DNA from: Neckera pumila
Taxonomy: Eukaryota > Streptophyta > Bryopsida > Hypnales > Neckeraceae
DNA length: 64,000 nucleotides
Reading direction: 5' to 3'
Assembly (NCBI GenBank): GCA_963969595.1
Contig: OZ018415.1
Span: forward strand, 930,001 to 994,000
How positions within the stretch are numbered: the stretch's first letter is position 1; the number at the start of each line of letters is the position of its first letter. The position numbers and the translations under genes are program-made. The notes below the pieces were generated by a model. It did not search any database, was not told the origin of the DNA, and saw nothing but the letters and a program-made list of their open reading frames with translations. Below, piece by piece: positions 60,665 through 64,000 of this stretch.

Positions 60665-61611
60665 AGGCATGATCTCTTGTACTAACCCAACAGCAACTCA
60701 TCTATTGATACACAAATAATTTGTATAAGACTTCATTTTAAATAGCGTAAGAAACTCCTGCACAGTGATAAAAAAAATTGGCATCAATTGTTTCGCTCTT
60801 GTACTCAAAGGTCTCTCCACAAGTCTACACTAACCTCCCCCCAAATCACATTTCTACATACATGAAAATGCTTAAAAAATATATAAAATACAATCCTCTA
60901 ACTTTAACTCAAGTAACATGGGACTGTGGATTCATTGCATTAGGGATCAAGCAGAACCCAGAAGCTCAAGCGTCGTTGCTTGCTTCCTGAGACCTCTCCT
61001 CGCTTGAACCACACATTCTATGAAACAGAAGTAGCTGACAGAAGCTCAAGAAACACTAACCCCTACGCCCCAGGCAAACTACTCTCTTGAAAGTTTTAAA
61101 AAGTGGATCCATGAAGGAAATGCCTAGTTAATTTCATGTGCATTTTTTGGTCTTCCAAGTACAACCCACAAGGTTGCACAATAAAACACTGGTAAACTAC
61201 AAAGCAATTTCTAAGCAGACGGAGCCAAAATCATAATCACAGCACAATCTGTGTATGTACATGTGAAGTCCTCTACCTACAACATGCCAATTTAATGGAG
61301 GTTGTCAAAAGAGAAAGTAAAAATGAGGCAAGTCTACAATGACATGATCTGACTACCCTATTGCAGAACAGCGCACCAGATGTGGACGAAAACCTCGTCT
61401 TTTGAATGCTGTGCAAAGCAGGACATAGATACCGCGTTTGTGATCTCCTTCTGCAGGAAAAAAGCCACGAAGTGTTCATCTAGTGCTGCAACCAAGAACT
61501 ATACACGGAGAAGCCATAACGATTATACTAGAGGGGTAACAAAGAGGACCCTAGAGTAGTCATATAAGCCAAACTTCGTTGCCTTCGAGACCCAAATTGC
61601 ATCCCCAGAAA
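60665..61611. other. Spacer downstream of the CASTOR/POLLUX gene
   Basis: No gene is recognised. It may contain the end of the minus-strand transcript. Confidence 0.4.
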
Positions 61612-62115
61612 ATGGATCCCCACAGAATACTCAAATGACGAAAGGTGAAGAAGGAGACGACCACTTCAAATTCCGAGAAGTATAACCCCTCAATGGATTC
61701 CCAGAGGAAATGACGAAAGCTGAAGAAGGAGACCAATACTTTCAATTCACAAAAGCAAAACCCTAAATGGATCCCCAGAGGAAATGAAGAAAGCTAACGA
61801 AGTAGACCAACATTTCCAATTCCCGCAAGTAAAACCCTGAATGGATCCCCCAGAAGAAGGATCCCAGAGGAAATGGAGGAAGCTGAAGAAGGAGACAAGA
61901 AATTACAACTCACAAAATAAAACCCTAAATGAATCCCCAGAAGAAAGATCCCCAGAGGAAACGAAGACAGCTGAAACAGGAGACCAACACTTCCAATTCA
62001 CAGAAGCAGAAATCCTACATGGATCCCCAGAAGATGGACCACACACACACACACACACATGCAGTGAAAATAGCGGAAGAAGGTGACCAAAATTACAATA
62101 CACGAGAGCCATACC
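61612..62115 (-). repeat. Minisatellite in the 3' flank of the CASTOR/POLLUX gene
   Basis: Six or so units of 73-89 bp begin with ATGGATCCCC or a variant, near 61612, 61693, 61768, 61841, 61929 and 62018. Each continues with 'cagaggaaatga.gaaagctgaagaaggaga' and ends with an 'aaaaccct' piece. The last unit contains a (CA)n tract at about 62040-62059 and runs up to the stop codon of the channel gene. Plus-strand ORFs here follow from the repeat and are not taken as genes. Confidence 0.75.
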
Positions 62116-64000
62116 CTAACTCAAGGCCGCCACCAGCACAATGAAGCTACCATCCAGCGACCACTTGTGCCGCACCCCTTTCTCCCCCGGATTGATCACC
62201 GGCATCTCCTCACCCTCCCGTTGATACCCAATCACAATCTCATTCCTCCCCCGCGCACGCACCAAGATATCCCAGAAACTGAGCTCCTCCCCGTCGACAT
62301 CCAGATACAGCTCACCTGGTCGCATCACCATCTCGTTCCCTTCCTCCGCGAAAAGCTCATCTAGCACCCCGCTGATGCGCTTGTCCTCCGCCACCATCGC
62401 CAATGCCATGCTCACCATCTCATCGGAGATTTCGATCTCGCTGTGATCCTCGTCCTCGATGGCTTCCTTGGTGTGGGAGGAGAGAATCTCGGAGGTGATG
62501 ATGGATCTAGAGGAGGCGTGTTGGAGCTCGTCGATCCAACTGGTTTGGGAGTTGCCGGCGGGGCGGATTTGGACGGCGCGGGCTTCGCGGTAAGGGAGAC
62601 GCTTCGCCTGTTGGGGCAGGCAGAGGGGTGCATGAGTTTGGTGGGAAAACAAAATTGCGCAAACAAGTTTTAGCGAGACATAACATTCTTGGGTAGGGAG
62701 GGAAGGGGGTCCTTCTTTGGTGTCAATGTAAGAAGAACAACTCGTGTTGCAGTGGCCCACAATTCATGACAACCTTGAATTCAAGTTTTTACACAGTGAA
62801 AAGAGCCTTGATTCATGGGAAGCAAAGGGTTCCCTGTCCGAAGTTCAAGAATGCTAAGGAAGCGCAAAATCGCAATATTTCATCCTCTCGAGAAATCTTT
62901 AATATTGCGTGTAACGATAGCTCGTGGTTCCTATAAGTTATGTATTCTAAGATTGGCTTATTTTAGAATATTTGGATTTTTCTTTGGAACCCCAGCTCAT
63001 GCTACTTCAAAGATTTGGGGTATGTATTCTTTTCCTACCCATTTGATTATTCCACCATCTTTTCTGTCCATTTGATCACTGTTCTCTCCATTCTAGTCTA
63101 CTCGGTCCATGTAAGTCTACACATGGTTTCGTCCAACAAGATGGTCTTCCGACTGGTTGAATAATGTTATGAGTTTCAGACCAGATTTTTGAATGGGATT
63201 CAACAGACACGGGTGGACCAGAGAACTACAAAGAATCAGGAGTACCGTTTTCTATTTAGCACTTTTGTTGAATAGAATTCATCAATTGGGGGAAATCGGC
63301 CAAACCGTGTAAGATTTGCTACAAAATTCTCGTCACAATGAGTAAAGAATGTAACAAATATAGTCAGTTGAAAAACAATTTCAAAATAAACTCCTCTGAA
63401 GCAGAAGTAAAGTTTACACGCCTGTCCCAGAAAACAAAACACAAAAATTAAAAAATCAAAGAGAGAAGTTAAGAATGTGATGTTTACTAACCTGAATGCT
63501 CTTGATCCTGATCAAAGTCGACAGGGCCTCTTCAATGGGCGCATTCCCATCCGCCACCAGCAGAATCGAATCAAACGTTTCCAGCGGCAAAGCCTCCAAA
63601 TCCTTCCTCGAGTTCGGTTTCCCCAAACCATGCACAAGCGTCACATTCTCAAGCTCTCCTTTCTGCTGCATCAACCGCTCCTCCTCCGGTACTTCACTAA
63701 AAATCCAAAGCTCCGACCCCATTCCCAAGCTCTCCTCCAACACGGGCACCATATCTTCCATGTCGCGCTGCCACCCGCAGAACAACACCTTCTTCACCAC
63801 TTTCACATCAACATTCTCTTTCGCCTCCCTCGCTGGCTTCTGCACCTCCGGTAGCGACGTCGACGGAGCGTACGAGTCGTCGTCGTCCGCAATCACGAGA
63901 ACTTCATCGCCGTCCGCTAAGACGTACTCGTTATCCGGGTTGATCACAATTTTATTATTCCGGCTTGCGACTTTCACGCCGCACGGAATGGCATCAGGGA
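62116..64000 (-). CDS. CASTOR/POLLUX (DMI1)-type ion channel, C-terminal part
   Basis: Two exons are present, 64000-63492 (5' end outside the window) and 62607-62116, with an 884-nt intron (CAG|GTTAGT ... CAACAG|GCGAAG), phase 0. Together they encode about 332 C-terminal residues. CASTOR and POLLUX are cation channels of plant nuclear envelopes needed for calcium spiking in root symbiosis; this part is the cytosolic RCK-like regulatory region, with no membrane helices expected. Clear family blocks are PDAIPCGVKVASR, VINPDNEYVLADGDEVLVIA, FCGWQRDMEDM, GSELWIFSEVPEEER, LPLETFDSILLVAD, KRLPYREARAV, VSMALAMVAEDKRI, LDELFAEEGNEM and NEIVIGYQREGE. It ends KWSLDGSFIVLVAALS. Whether it is nearer CASTOR or POLLUX cannot be settled from this part. 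A minisatellite follows the stop. Confidence 0.93.

Noticed and set aside
61841..62144. Glu/Lys-rich plus-strand ORFs
   Set aside because: Produced by the minisatellite units; no independent gene evidence.

Overview
This is a nuclear genomic window from a land plant, most likely a non-seed plant of bryophyte or fern/lycophyte grade (the rank is my inference). The evidence is a set of intron-rich genes for plant-specific proteins: a CASTOR/POLLUX-type ion channel, a chloroplast outer-envelope OEP7 protein, a plant-type TOM22/TOM9 import receptor, a fasciclin-like arabinogalactan protein, and two plastid-type CBS-pair proteins. The genes are compact islands in long, AT-rich, repeat-filled spacers. 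Introns follow GT-AG and were placed by eye, with reading-frame continuity checked at each junction.

Genes in order: a three-exon coiled-coil protein of 544 aa (5645-7859, +); a five-exon type I membrane protein of about 217 aa, visible only after splicing (17654-19620, -); a five-exon fasciclin protein with signal peptide and GPI-type tail (25529-27518, +); single-exon TOM22/TOM9 (29304-29627, +); two tandem paralogous five-exon CBS-pair genes (35740-38485 and 39820-42840, both +); single-exon OEP7 (45204-45482, -); five-exon SmF of the spliceosome core (47765-48859, +); and the last two exons of a CASTOR/POLLUX gene that enters from the right edge (62116-64000, -). They form no operon-like or obviously co-functional cluster. 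The CBS pair is a local gene duplication.

The spacers are built from several families of short non-autonomous DNA transposons. The main group begins TTAA-CCC(C/T)TAAA and ends with the inverse, TTAA on both sides (families named A, B, C, F, J here). One J copy sits inside an F copy exactly at a TTAA that is single in two other F copies. A second family (G, five copies) has CATTAG...CTAATG ends and, in most copies, a GTGGCAC/GTGCCAC palindromic core. There are also a CACTA-type MITE with a 3-bp target duplication, a 21-bp-TIR element, a fold-back MITE, a decayed mariner transposase, and a 390-bp direct-repeat pair. Diverged local tandem duplications recur in non-coding parts of genes (TOM22 3' flank, introns 1 of both CBS genes, 3' flank of CASTOR/POLLUX).

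I found no CRISPR array, rRNA, convincing tRNA or intact autonomous transposon. I do not claim a new multi-gene system. The most novel items are the TTAA-bounded element group, the G family, and the uncharacterised membrane-protein gene.
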